DNA of 40,063 bases from Lachnospiraceae bacterium UBA3689 (GTDB lineage Bacteria; Bacillota; Clostridia; Lachnospirales; Lachnospiraceae): positions 1 through 40,063 of the forward strand of contig DFIU01000025.1 of assembly GCA_002371465.1 (NCBI GenBank), given 5' to 3'. The translations under genes and the position numbers were made by a program. Numbering within the stretch: position 1 is the stretch's first letter; each line of letters begins with the position of its first letter. Shown here piece after piece: positions 8,139 through 17,018 of this stretch. The notes under the pieces were generated by a model. That model did no database searches. It was not told the origin of the DNA and worked only from the letters and a program-made list of their open reading frames with translations.

Positions 8139-8843
8139 ATGCTTGAAGAACTCAAGAAACAGGTATATGAAGCCAATATGCTGCTGCCCAAGTATGGGCT
8201 TGTCACCTTCACATGGGGCAATGTTTCCGGCGTCGACCGGGAAAAGGGCGTCTTTGTCATCAAACCGTCAGGCGTTCCCTACGAAGATCTGCGTCCGGAA
8301 GATATGGTCGTCGTGGACTTCGACGGCAGCAAGGTTGAGGGCGATATGAACCCCTCCTCCGACACGCCCACCCACGCATGGCTCTATAAAAACTGGTCCG
8401 ATATCGGCGGCGTCGTTCACACCCACTCCTCCTACGCGACCAGCTGGGCTCAGTCAGGTCGAGACATCCCCTGCTATGGAACGACCCACGCGGATTACTA
8501 CTATGGTCCGGTCCCCTGCCTCCGCTGCCTGACAAAGGAAGAGCTGGACGAAGCTTATGAAAAGAACACCGGCAAGCTGATCGTCGATGACTTTAAGGCA
8601 AGGGCAATCGACCACAACGCCGTCTCTGCCGTTCTCTGCAAGAACCACGGTCCTTTTGCCTGGGGCAAAGATCCGGTCGACGCCGTACACAGTGCCGTCG
8701 TCCTCGAAGAAGTCGGCAAGATGGCTTACCGGACCGAGCTGATCAATCCCAAGGTCCAGCCGGCTCCCCAGTACCTGCAGGATAAGCACTATTTCCGCAA
8801 GCACGGACCGAACGCTTACTATGGGCAGGGGAAGCAGCTGTAA
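8139..8843 (+). CDS. ulaF: L-ribulose-5-phosphate 4-epimerase (UlaF/AraD family)
   Basis: The enzyme converts L-ribulose-5-P to D-xylulose-5-P, the entry to the pentose-phosphate pathway. The 234 aa class-II-aldolase-fold protein has the zinc histidines His94 and His96 (VHTHSSYA) and His170 (NHGPFAWG), the acid D75 (SSDTPTH) and the hallmark C-terminus KHGPNAYYGQ. The GLVTFTWGNVSG block binds phosphate. GGAGAAGG precedes the ATG. AraD-type enzymes are near-identical in signature; UlaF is chosen because ulaE lies directly upstream. A GATCATATA motif at 8067 resembles one in the ula control region (6149). Confidence 0.95.
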   Translation: MLEELKKQVYEANMLLPKYGLVTFTWGNVSGVDREKGVFVIKPSGVPYEDLRPEDMVVVDFDGSKVEGDMNPSSDTPTHAWLYKNWSDIGGVVHTHSSYATSWAQSGRDIPCYGTTHADYYYGPVPCLRCLTKEELDEAYEKNTGKLIVDDFKARAIDHNAVSAVLCKNHGPFAWGKDPVDAVHSAVVLEEVGKMAYRTELINPKVQPAPQYLQDKHYFRKHGPNAYYGQGKQL

Positions 8844-8852
8844 TATTTCAAC

Positions 8853-8883
8853 AATGCCGCGCCGGAAAAACCGGTGCGGCATT
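8853..8883. terminator. Bidirectional hairpin between convergent genes
   Basis: A 13-bp stem with one wobble (8853-8865 with 8871-8883) closes a loop of five A residues. It sits between ulaF (plus) and the hydroxyacid dehydrogenase gene (minus), whose ends face each other. U-runs are weak on both sides, but position and strength suggest a shared terminator. Confidence 0.65.
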
Positions 8884-8888
8884 ATGAT

Positions 8889-9809
8889 TTACTCCTGACT
8901 TAACCATACATCCAGATTCTTAGCGGCAATCCGAATGATCCGCTCAAAAGTCTCCTGAAGATGAAAGCCTCCCGCCACATGGGGCGTGATGATGCAGTTT
9001 GGCAATTCCCAGAGTTCATGCTCTTTCGGCAGGGGCTCCGGATCGGTCACATCCACGGCGGCACCGGCAAGGGTCTTATCTTTAAGCGCTCTCGCCAAAA
9101 CGGAGGATTCGATCAGATCCCCGCGTCCGCAGTTGATGAGGATCGCCGAGGGCTTTATCTGTTTCAGCCTTTCCTCATGAAAAAGATGCCTGGTCTCCGG
9201 CGTGGACGGGAGCGCCGATGCGATAATATCCGCCCGTCCCAGAAGACTGTCCAAATCAGAAATCAGATATTGTTCATCCACATAGTCCGGCTTGGGATGT
9301 TCCGAATGTCGAACCCCAATGACATAAGCGCCCAGAGCCTTCATCTTTCGGGCATAGCTGCCCCCGATATCTCCCAGACCCAAAACCAATACCGTCGAAC
9401 CTTCCACGCAGCTGACATTGCCCTCATCCGCCCAGGAATGATTCATCTGGTCGATATGGTACAGCTCCAGTTTTCTTAAAAGAGCCAAGGTCAGAGCCAG
9501 CATATGTTCCGATACTGTCAGCCCGTAGGCGCCGACTGCATTTTTTAAGATGCAGCCCGCCGGAAGAACCCCCGGCTTTACATAAGCGTCCATACCGGCT
9601 GAATTGAGCTGCATCCACTCAAGATCAGGCGCCTTTTGTACCAGATCAGGTCCAATGTTGCCAATGATGCCATGGACGCCTTGCAGTTCCTCCTCTGTCA
9701 CCGGACTTCCCTCTTTAAAAATCAGATCCGCTCGACCGCCTGCCGCTTCTTTTAGCAGATCCCGATGCCGATCTTCCAGCTTTAATGATACAAGTACCTT
9801 TTTGTCCAT
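8889..9809 (-). CDS. D-2-hydroxyacid dehydrogenase (NAD-dependent)
   Basis: This 306 aa enzyme of the D-isomer 2-hydroxyacid dehydrogenase family interconverts a 2-keto acid and a 2-hydroxy acid with NAD(P)H. The Rossmann motif GLGDIG is near residue 142, and the catalytic trio is present: Arg in NCGRGDL, Glu in DPEPLP and His in TPHVAGG. It lies downstream of the LyxK-like kinase gene but behind a strong terminator, so it is either a read-through gene or has its own start signal. Substrate is unknown. Given the neighbours, a 2-keto-aldonate (GhrB-like activity) is plausible; glyoxylate or hydroxypyruvate reductase is the main alternative. Confidence 0.88.
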   Translation of the reverse strand: MDKKVLVSLKLEDRHRDLLKEAAGGRADLIFKEGSPVTEEELQGVHGIIGNIGPDLVQKAPDLEWMQLNSAGMDAYVKPGVLPAGCILKNAVGAYGLTVSEHMLALTLALLRKLELYHIDQMNHSWADEGNVSCVEGSTVLVLGLGDIGGSYARKMKALGAYVIGVRHSEHPKPDYVDEQYLISDLDSLLGRADIIASALPSTPETRHLFHEERLKQIKPSAILINCGRGDLIESSVLARALKDKTLAGAAVDVTDPEPLPKEHELWELPNCIITPHVAGGFHLQETFERIIRIAAKNLDVWLSQE

Positions 9810-9877
9810 GTTGTCTCCTTCCCCCTCCGTTGCTTGCCTTCTTCAAAAATCTGCGTTCTTTATCTTTCATCACTTTT

Positions 9878-9923
9878 ATGAAAAGCCCCGGTCAGACAGC
9901 TGCCTGCCGGACCGGGGCTTTAA
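9878..9923 (-). terminator. Rho-independent terminator of the ABC/kinase operon
   Basis: AAAGCCCCGGTC and GACCGGGGCTTT pair over 12 bp (9882-9893 and 9910-9921), with extra pairing possible in the loop. On the minus strand the stem ends in CTTTT. It lies 12 nt after the kinase stop codon, which marks the likely end of the main transcript. Confidence 0.75.
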
Positions 9924-9933
9924 AAGGACGGTA

Positions 9934-11469
9934 TCAATCACTCTCATCCGCAAGCTTTTGCATATCGTCCCACAATCCGTCGAGACAGGCAAGCGCTTTC
10001 ACATAAACCTCGTACTTTCTGTCATAAATTTGAGCTGTCCTTTTATCAGGCTTTATCACCTCCGACACCCGGGTCATCGCTTGAACCGCGGCATCAAGGG
10101 ACGGATATTCGCCGACAGCTGCCGCGCAGGCAATCGCGCATCCAAGAGCGCCGACTTCCCCCGCCTTGACTGTCTCAACCGGTACTTTCATGACATCAGC
10201 AAACATCTGCGCCCAGACCCTCGCATGCGCCGCGCCGCCGGACAGGCGGATCACGCTGGGCGGCGTCTTGCGCGTCGCCAGCAGCTTTTCAAAGTGATAG
10301 CGGTGACAGAAGGCAATCCCCTCAAAGATGCTCCTGGCGATATGCTTCCTGGTATGGCTGACATTGAGTCCGACCAGGGTTCCTTTCGCGTTCGGATGAA
10401 CATTGGAAGCCATCAAAAAAGGCAGAAAGGTCGGGACAAACACAGTGGGAGGGATCTCCTCCACCCACCTGTCGACAAGATCATAGATGCTCTTCCCTGC
10501 CGCTTCCGCCTGCTCCTTTGCCTCCGGGAGCAGCTGCCTGATAAACCATTCAAAGTTCCCTGCCGAGGTCGGAGAAGATTCCTCGATCAGATAGTAACCC
10601 GGAAGAGCAAACAGTGAGTTCATCAGAACCTTGCCGTCCAGGACCGGTTCCCTTCGGATATACTCATTGATGGACCAGGTACCGGCGATCATGCAGACCT
10701 GGTCCGGATCCATCACGCCGGAACCGATTGCGCAGGCATTGATGTCGAACATGCCTCCGATCACCGGCGTTCCGGCTTTCAGTCCGGTCAGCTCTGCCGC
10801 CTCTTTCGTCACAACTCCGGCAATCTCTGTCGCATTGCAAAGAGGGGGAAGAGCATCCTCTATCTCCTTTAAACCGAACAGCTCCAGAAGCTTCGGATCA
10901 TAGTCCCCGGTCTTTAAATTCAGCAGATTTGCGCCGGAATAATCCGTTCGCTCCGCCTTTGCCTCCCCGGTCAGGCGAAAACGGATGTAATCCTTGCACT
11001 CAAAGATCCACCGGATATTGCCGTAGTGCTCCGGCTCATGATCCCGCAGCCAGGCTAATAAAGCGACCGGCTGGCAGGCCATGATGTGCTGGCAGGAAAT
11101 CTCGAAAACCTGATCTTCCGTGCCGTCTTTTTTCCATTCCAGGGGATATCGCCAGGCGCGGTTGTCCGTGGATATGATGCCGTTTCGAAGCGGTCTGTCA
11201 TCCTTTCCCCACAGATAGAGCCCCTTTCCGTGTCCGGAGATCCCGATTCCCGCAACATCTTCCGGCGATACGCCGGTCTTTTCCAGAGCTCCTTTGACGA
11301 CGCGGCAGTTTGCCTGCCACATCTCCTCCATGTCCCGTTCCACATAGCCCGGCTTGGGAGTAAGGGAAGCGGTGGACACGCCGCAGCTTCCCAGCTCCTT
11401 TCCCGTACTGTCGAATACGGCTGCTTTGGTGGAAGTGCCGCCGTTATCCAATCCGATAAAATAGTGCAT
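9934..11469 (-). CDS. FGGY carbohydrate kinase resembling L-xylulokinase (LyxK)
   Basis: This 511 aa sugar kinase has the two actin-like domains of the FGGY family: the N-terminal phosphate loop GLDNGGTSTKAA and the C-terminal RLSGGAAHARVWAQMFADV. Blocks such as GKGLYLWGKDDRPLRNGI, PGYVERDMEEMW and ESSPTSAGNFEWF resemble E. coli LyxK, which phosphorylates L-xylulose and also 3-keto-L-gulonate. If so, the product would feed UlaE and UlaF encoded 2-4 kb away. AAAGGAGG lies 5 nt before the ATG. It is the last gene before the terminator. D-xylulokinase or another ketopentose kinase cannot be excluded. Confidence 0.9.
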   Translation of the reverse strand: MHYFIGLDNGGTSTKAAVFDSTGKELGSCGVSTASLTPKPGYVERDMEEMWQANCRVVKGALEKTGVSPEDVAGIGISGHGKGLYLWGKDDRPLRNGIISTDNRAWRYPLEWKKDGTEDQVFEISCQHIMACQPVALLAWLRDHEPEHYGNIRWIFECKDYIRFRLTGEAKAERTDYSGANLLNLKTGDYDPKLLELFGLKEIEDALPPLCNATEIAGVVTKEAAELTGLKAGTPVIGGMFDINACAIGSGVMDPDQVCMIAGTWSINEYIRREPVLDGKVLMNSLFALPGYYLIEESSPTSAGNFEWFIRQLLPEAKEQAEAAGKSIYDLVDRWVEEIPPTVFVPTFLPFLMASNVHPNAKGTLVGLNVSHTRKHIARSIFEGIAFCHRYHFEKLLATRKTPPSVIRLSGGAAHARVWAQMFADVMKVPVETVKAGEVGALGCAIACAAAVGEYPSLDAAVQAMTRVSEVIKPDKRTAQIYDRKYEVYVKALACLDGLWDDMQKLADESD

Positions 11470-11515
11470 GCATCCTCCTTTTTATCTTCAGCCTTCTTTA
11501 CGCATTTCCTTCACC

Positions 11516-12502
11516 CTATTTCTTTTTGACATCCGGATTGAGCAGATCCCTGCCCAGGTCCTCTCCGTTAAAGAACGCCGCCGCCACGTCGATCGCTTTG
11601 GAGTACATATTCCAAAGAGCCTCCTGCGTCTGAGCGGAGACATGCGGCGTCAGGATCAGATTGTCAAGTCCAATCAGAGGAGAGTCCACAGGGAGCGGTT
11701 CCCTGGCAAAGACGTCGAGACCGGCGCCTAGAATCCGATGCTCTCTTAAAGCATCAGCCAGAGCTTCCTCATCGACGATGTTTCCCCTTGCCGTGCAGAC
11801 CAGGACGGCGGTTTCCTTCATCAGAGCCAGCCGGTCTGCATTGACGACATGATGGGTCTCCTTCGTGTAGGGAAGATGGACGCTGACTGCGTCGCACTCC
11901 CGGAAGATCGTATCCAGATCCGCCTTCTCTGCCCCGGCAGCCTGACACTGGTCCTCACTGAGATAGGGATCATAGGCGTAGATCCGGCAGTCCCATCCGG
12001 AAAAAAGCTTTGCCAGCCTCCTGCCGATATTTCCAAATCCCAAGATGCCGACCTTTTTGCCGAGCATTTCGCTGCCGACGTTGCGTTCCCAAACTCCGGA
12101 GGACACGACCCTGCGGTTTAGAGCCAGCTGCCTCTTTGCCGCCATAATCATCGTAAATGCCATTTCCGCGACAGCTTCTGCATTCGCCGCCGTCGTTCTG
12201 GAAACGGCGATTCCATTTTCCGTCGCATCCGCCAGATTGACGGCGTCAAAACCCACTCCGTAGCGGATCACCAGCTTGCAGCGATCCCGGATTTGAGAAA
12301 AAATCGCTCCATCATAAGGCTGAACGTCGATAATTCCAGCGTCCGCATCTTTCAGAGCCGCAATCGCGGCTTTCTTCGTAAACGGTTCGACAGGAATCCA
12401 CTCATAGTCTACGTTCTTCTCCGCCGCATACGCTTTCGCACGGTCATTGAGCCGGTCATACAAGTCAGAATGATTCCCATAGACACAGACTAGTCTTTTC
12501 AT
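11516..12502 (-). CDS. D-2-hydroxyacid dehydrogenase (SerA-like family)
   Basis: This 328 aa NAD-dependent dehydrogenase carries the nucleotide motif GFGNIGRR near residue 152, an acidic residue after the second strand (AYDPYL), and the catalytic residues Arg (TARGNIVD), Glu (AREPLP) and His (TPHVSAQT). It is too short for a phosphoglycerate dehydrogenase with an ACT domain. It is only distantly like the other hydroxyacid dehydrogenase encoded at 8889, so they are unlikely to be recent duplicates. Set between the kinase and amidohydrolase genes, it probably reduces or oxidises a sugar-acid intermediate. The exact substrate is not visible. Confidence 0.9.
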   Translation of the reverse strand: MKRLVCVYGNHSDLYDRLNDRAKAYAAEKNVDYEWIPVEPFTKKAAIAALKDADAGIIDVQPYDGAIFSQIRDRCKLVIRYGVGFDAVNLADATENGIAVSRTTAANAEAVAEMAFTMIMAAKRQLALNRRVVSSGVWERNVGSEMLGKKVGILGFGNIGRRLAKLFSGWDCRIYAYDPYLSEDQCQAAGAEKADLDTIFRECDAVSVHLPYTKETHHVVNADRLALMKETAVLVCTARGNIVDEEALADALREHRILGAGLDVFAREPLPVDSPLIGLDNLILTPHVSAQTQEALWNMYSKAIDVAAAFFNGEDLGRDLLNPDVKKK

Positions 12503-12517
12503 CTATTCGCCCTCTAC

Positions 12518-13432
12518 TTAAAAATATACATGCTGCGCATTGTCATAGTACAGCTTCTGAAGTTCTTCTTTGGTAAAGCCGTGATCCTCTGTCAGGTATT
12601 CCGCCAGATGTTCATAGGAATCCTGCGTTGCGGCATAAGGAGCGTCCGTCCCCCACATAAACTTGTCCGTGCCGCAGATTTCGATCGCCTCCCGAACCCA
12701 TGCCGCAGCTGTGTGATAGGGATAATGACCTCCCTCTCCGGGTTCCGTGATCTTGGGAACCGAGGAGATATCGAAGTATACATTCGGCATATTCAAGATC
12801 TCCAGTTCCGCTCTCCAGACCCGGTGATAGGCTTCATGCGGTGCAAGCAGATGGCAGCAGACAAGCTTTAAATCCGGATTCTTGTCCGCCAGCCGCATCA
12901 CCGCCATAGTCTGGTGACTGTCCATATCCGGATCGCCCAGATCGAGGACGAGGACGCCCTTGTGGTCATTGACGGCCTTCGCAATTTCAGAAAATCTGGG
13001 ACCGTCCAGGACAAAGGGATCGTTGGCGCCCATCAGACCTCCACCCGTACTGACTTCAAACTTCGCTACGTGGAAACCCGCTTCATCAAAAAACCGTTGA
13101 AAGGTATCCATATGGCCCCGCATGAAGGGATCGACCGAACATGCAGGAGCAAAGGTATCCGGATATGCCTTCAGCAGTTCTTCATAATATCGGTTTTGAA
13201 AGCCATAGAGGCTGCCCTCCATCAGAACCGCTTTCTCCACTTCATTTCTCTTCATGATCTCAAGAGCCGTCTCCGCCAGAAATTCCCGGTCGCCGTACCC
13301 TTTCGGCAGCAGAGGGTAGACGTCTCCGTTTGCCCATGCGATCAGACCGTCCCCCGCCGCTCTTGATTCGCCGCGAGCGCAGTAACCGGCGATCACTTTT
13401 GCAAGATGTAAATGCGCATCAATCTTTTTCAT
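12518..13432 (-). CDS. Amidohydrolase-superfamily (PF04909-type) metal-dependent hydrolase
   Basis: This 304 aa TIM-barrel protein has the N-terminal metal motif AHLHLAK (His7, His9), a central histidine pair region VCCHLLAPHEAYH and the late aspartate in FMWGTDAPYA, followed by a C-terminal NAQHVYF typical of the amidohydrolase-2 family. Members include sugar-acid lactonases (L-fucono- and L-rhamnono-lactonase types) and non-oxidative decarboxylases (ACMSD type). In a sugar operon, lactonase is the first guess. A decarboxylase role is interesting because the ula pathway in this window lacks UlaD. AAAGGAGGAA precedes the ATG. Located between the permease and dehydrogenase genes of one operon. 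Confidence 0.85.
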   Translation of the reverse strand: MKKIDAHLHLAKVIAGYCARGESRAAGDGLIAWANGDVYPLLPKGYGDREFLAETALEIMKRNEVEKAVLMEGSLYGFQNRYYEELLKAYPDTFAPACSVDPFMRGHMDTFQRFFDEAGFHVAKFEVSTGGGLMGANDPFVLDGPRFSEIAKAVNDHKGVLVLDLGDPDMDSHQTMAVMRLADKNPDLKLVCCHLLAPHEAYHRVWRAELEILNMPNVYFDISSVPKITEPGEGGHYPYHTAAAWVREAIEICGTDKFMWGTDAPYAATQDSYEHLAEYLTEDHGFTKEELQKLYYDNAQHVYF

Positions 13433-13463
13433 GAATCAGCTTCCTCCTTTGATCAAGACTTTC

Positions 13464-14444
13464 TCATGCCTTTTTCACAACTTTTCTAACTTTCTTTCTC
13501 GACTGGTCCGCATGCTGCATCGCGTCGAAGGCGACGGCGACGATAATGACAATGCCCTTGACCAGTCCAGCCTGCGTGGACGGTACGGACATCAGATTCA
13601 GTCCGTTATTTAAAAGTCCCATCAGGACGGCACCGAAGATGGCTCCCTGAACCGTGCCCTGCCCTCCAAGAAGGCTGACGCCGCCGATGACGCCCGCCGT
13701 AATAACGTCGTTTGTATAGCCGCTGCCCGTAGACGCCATCGCCTGCTGGGTCATGGAGGCCAGAACAATCCCTCCGATCGCCGTTGTAAGTCCCGAAATG
13801 ACATAGCATAGAATGGTATTCTTTGCCACATTGATACCGGAGATCTCCGCCGCGGTGGCATTTCCGCCTACTGCATAGGTTCTCCGTCCAAAGACGGTCC
13901 GGCTCAGAAGGAACCAGCTGAAAGCAGCAATGATCACCATCAGGATGATGGAGACCCAGGTCGATCCGATCATGGTAAACAACTTCGGTTTTGTACAGCT
14001 GACGATCTTATTGTTGGTGATGATCATGCTCAGTCCCAGGAAAACGCTCTGTGTTGCAAAAGTGACCAGAAACGCCGGAACTTTGAACTTCGTAATGACA
14101 AATCCATGAAGCAGCCCCGCAAGCGCGCCGACGCCAAGAGCCGCTAGGATCCCGACAATGACCCCGCCGACGGAATTCCCCATGTGGGTTACGACCTCCA
14201 CAATTACGACAGCAGTCAGACCGCATAGGGTTTCAATGGAAAGGTCGATCCCTCCCAACAGGAATACATAGATCGTTCCGCTGACCATTATGCCGATGAC
14301 GGACACGGACCACAACACATTGCTGATATTGCCGACTGTCAGGAAGGCCTTCGGTCTTAAGATCGAGAGAGCCAGAATAAAGACAGCCAGAATGATCAGC
14401 TTGCTGTATTTGCTTACACTGAACGTTTTCTTCTCTCCACTCAT
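13464..14444 (-). CDS. Sugar ABC transporter permease (RbsC-type), second permease
   Basis: This 326 aa membrane protein has about 8-10 hydrophobic segments and the BPD_transp_2 signature region GRRTYAVGGNATAAEISGI, where the RbsC-type cytoplasmic loop meets the ATPase. A 4-bp ATGA-type overlap with the upstream ATPase gene indicates translational coupling. With the other permease (15970-16974) it probably forms a heterodimeric channel, unlike the single-permease system at 24188. A basic C-terminal tail (SRKKVRKVVKK) is typical. The transported sugar is not shown. Confidence 0.93.
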   Translation of the reverse strand: MSGEKKTFSVSKYSKLIILAVFILALSILRPKAFLTVGNISNVLWSVSVIGIMVSGTIYVFLLGGIDLSIETLCGLTAVVIVEVVTHMGNSVGGVIVGILAALGVGALAGLLHGFVITKFKVPAFLVTFATQSVFLGLSMIITNNKIVSCTKPKLFTMIGSTWVSIILMVIIAAFSWFLLSRTVFGRRTYAVGGNATAAEISGINVAKNTILCYVISGLTTAIGGIVLASMTQQAMASTGSGYTNDVITAGVIGGVSLLGGQGTVQGAIFGAVLMGLLNNGLNLMSVPSTQAGLVKGIVIIVAVAFDAMQHADQSRKKVRKVVKKA

Positions 14445-15973
14445 GCCTGAGCCTCCTCTTCATCCAAAATGCCCTGCCCCGCTGAAAGGACTCTCGACTG
14501 CGTTACAATCTCGTTCTTGAACTCTTTTACGACATCGCCCTTCCTCATGACAAGAATTCTGTGGGACACGCGGATCAGTTCCTGCAGGTCGGAGGATACG
14601 AGAATAATCGCGACGCCCTGTTTGGCAAGATTTTCAAGAATTTCGTAGATCTCATTCTTGGCTCCGACATCGATGCCGGCGGTCGGTTCGTCCACAATCA
14701 GCAGCTTCAGATCCCTCATCAGCCACTTGCCCAGAACCACCTTCTGCTGATTTCCACCGGACATGACCCCGACTTCCTTATCCGGATCGGCCGGCCGGAT
14801 ATCGATGTCCTTAATCGCCTTTTTGCTCATGGCAAGCTCATCCGCATAGGAGACGGCGGCTCCCTTCTTCCTGATGATATCATAATTGGTCAGCGCAATG
14901 TTCCGGGTCGTCGACAGCAGCGGAATAAAGCCCTGACTTCTGCGGTCTTCCGGCACAAAGCCGATGCCGGCGGCAATGCTGGTCTTGGGGCTCGGGTTCA
15001 TCTTCTGCCCATCCAGAATCACCTCCCCGCTCTTTGCCTTATCTACGCCATAGATCGCGCGGACCACTTCCGTGCGTCCTGCGCCGATCAGACCGCCGAG
15101 TCCCAGAATTTCTCCCCGGTGAACCTGAAAGCTGATATGGCGGTAGCGATCTGCCGGATCCGTCAGATCCTTAACTTCCAGACGAACCGGAGCTGTATCA
15201 TCGGAGTGCAGCATCTTCTTCGACCCTGCCGATTCATCGACAATCTTTCCGATCATGGTCGCGATGACCTTCTTGGGAACGATCTCCTCCCGGTTCAAAA
15301 CAGCGGCATTTTGTCCGTCGCGGAGAATCGTCAGCCTGTCGGACAGACGGTAAACTTCTTCCAGCCGGTGGGAAATATAGATGACGGACACACCTTCGGA
15401 CCTTAAGGTTTCGATAATATGGAACAGGGTCTCCGCCTCTTTTCCAGAAAGGGACGCCGTCGGCTCGTCCATAATCAGAAGCTTCGAGTTCTGCGATAAG
15501 CCCTTCAGGATTTCAATCAGCTGTCGCTGCCCCATTCCCAGATTCTCGACAAGGGTAGCCGGATGGAGAGGGAACTGGTACCGATCGATCAATTCCTGCG
15601 TCATACGGTTCATCTTCGCGTAGTCGATCAGACCGAATGTTCTAGGCTCCCTGCCGAGAAAGACGTTCTGCGCCACCGTCAGAGGCGGGATAACAGAAAG
15701 CTCCTGATAGATGCAGGCGACTCCCAGTTTCTGGCAGTCCTGATAGTTGTTGATCTCGACCGGTTTGCCTTCCCATTCGATCGTTCCGGCGTCCTTTGAA
15801 TAGACCCCCGTAATGATCTTGATCAGGGTCGATTTTCCGGCGCCGTTCTCTCCCATCAGCGCGTGAACTTCGCCTTTCCGGACATCAAAATGGACATCCT
15901 GAAGAACCGGCACGCCTGAGAAGCTTTTATAAATTCCCTTTGCTTCCAGTATAATCTCATTCATTCCGCTCAT
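14441..15973 (-). CDS. Sugar ABC transporter double ATPase (RbsA-type)
   Basis: This 510 aa protein has two fused ABC domains. The first has Walker A GENGAGKST, signature LGMGQRQLIEILKGL and Walker B LLIMDEPTASL. The second has a degenerate Walker A (GLIGAGRTE), signature MSGGNQQKVVLGKW and Walker B LLIVDEPTAGIDVG, as usual for RbsA/MglA proteins. It powers import through the two permeases encoded on either side. The start overlaps the preceding permease stop as ATGA, and AAAGGAGG lies about 12 nt upstream. A second in-frame ATG three codons later is also possible. Confidence 0.95.
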   Translation of the reverse strand: MSGMNEIILEAKGIYKSFSGVPVLQDVHFDVRKGEVHALMGENGAGKSTLIKIITGVYSKDAGTIEWEGKPVEINNYQDCQKLGVACIYQELSVIPPLTVAQNVFLGREPRTFGLIDYAKMNRMTQELIDRYQFPLHPATLVENLGMGQRQLIEILKGLSQNSKLLIMDEPTASLSGKEAETLFHIIETLRSEGVSVIYISHRLEEVYRLSDRLTILRDGQNAAVLNREEIVPKKVIATMIGKIVDESAGSKKMLHSDDTAPVRLEVKDLTDPADRYRHISFQVHRGEILGLGGLIGAGRTEVVRAIYGVDKAKSGEVILDGQKMNPSPKTSIAAGIGFVPEDRRSQGFIPLLSTTRNIALTNYDIIRKKGAAVSYADELAMSKKAIKDIDIRPADPDKEVGVMSGGNQQKVVLGKWLMRDLKLLIVDEPTAGIDVGAKNEIYEILENLAKQGVAIILVSSDLQELIRVSHRILVMRKGDVVKEFKNEIVTQSRVLSAGQGILDEEEAQA

Positions 15974-16974
15974 TCTTCAGCGCCCTCCTTTGCTCCGCGT
16001 TCTTTTGCGAGACGATCCATGTGCGCCTTATAAGCCGAGTCGAACATGACGACCAGGATGATAATGACTCCCTTGATGACGTACTGGTAAGCCGTATTCA
16101 TGTTCAGCTTCAAAACGCCGTTTTTCAGCGTCGCCATGAACAGAGCCCCGATCAGAGTTCCCACGACATCTCCGGACCCGCCGGAAAGCGCGACACCGCC
16201 GACAACCGCCGCTGCAATCGGATCAAATTCAAAGCCGTCCCCGATGGCAGCCGTCGCGCTCTGAAGTCTGGCTGCGGTAAAAATACCGCCGACCGCGCAG
16301 CAAAAGCCGCTGATTCCATAGACGATCAGCTGGGTCTTCTCCACTTTGATGCCGGAGAGCCTCGCCGCCTTTTTATTGGCTCCGACTGCGTAGACATTGG
16401 TTCCAAAGCGGGTGAACTTGAGGACAATCTGACCGACGATAATAAAGACGATCATGGCGATTGTAACCAGATAGAAATAGCCTGCCGCATAGCCGAGAGA
16501 CGCAAAGCCGTAGACCGTCATCGGCTGAGACTGGATCACCCCATTGTCGTCCGTAATCGCAATGATATAGGTAAGAGACCGGAAAATCCCCATCGTCGCC
16601 AGCGTTCCGATAAATTCCGGAACGTGCAGATAGCCGATGATATAGCCGTTGCAAAGACCTGCGGCGATACCGACCAGAATTCCCAGAATGATCATGACCG
16701 GAATCGGCCACAGAGTATAGGCATAGATATTTGCCATCGTCATGGCGACCAGAGCCATGACGCTCCCGGTGGAGAGATCGATGCCCGCCGTAATGATCGC
16801 CATGGTGACACCGACGCCGACGATACCGACGACCGAAGCATCTCTGACAATCTCGATAAAGTTATCTGCGTTGAAGAACAAGCCGCCGCCCAGGATGGCG
16901 AACAGGATGATCAGTACCAACAGCAGACCCAGGGAAATGAAACGCCGCAGCGTTGTCTGTTTCATCTTCTTCAC
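15970..16974 (-). CDS. Sugar ABC transporter permease (RbsC-type), first permease
   Basis: This 334 aa integral membrane protein of the RbsC family has the signature GTNVYAVGANKKAARLSGI near residue 190 and glycine-rich membrane helices (AVVGGVALSGGSGDVVGTLIGA). The start codon is GTG: AAGGAG lies 8 nt before the GTG at 16974, whereas the next ATG, three codons on, is too far. It follows the binding-protein gene by 44 bp and overlaps the ATPase gene. It pairs with the second permease (13464-14444) to form the channel. Confidence 0.93.
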   Translation of the reverse strand: MKKMKQTTLRRFISLGLLLVLIILFAILGGGLFFNADNFIEIVRDASVVGIVGVGVTMAIITAGIDLSTGSVMALVAMTMANIYAYTLWPIPVMIILGILVGIAAGLCNGYIIGYLHVPEFIGTLATMGIFRSLTYIIAITDDNGVIQSQPMTVYGFASLGYAAGYFYLVTIAMIVFIIVGQIVLKFTRFGTNVYAVGANKKAARLSGIKVEKTQLIVYGISGFCCAVGGIFTAARLQSATAAIGDGFEFDPIAAAVVGGVALSGGSGDVVGTLIGALFMATLKNGVLKLNMNTAYQYVIKGVIIILVVMFDSAYKAHMDRLAKERGAKEGAEE

Positions 16975-17018
16975 TGTTTGTGCTCCTTTTCTTTACATAG
17001 TGCCGGGATCCTCGGTGC

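Noticed and set aside
9604..10617. Open frame of 337 codons spanning two minus-strand genes
   Set aside because: It crosses the terminator at 9878-9923 and both kinase and dehydrogenase genes on the other strand. Composition is not protein-like.
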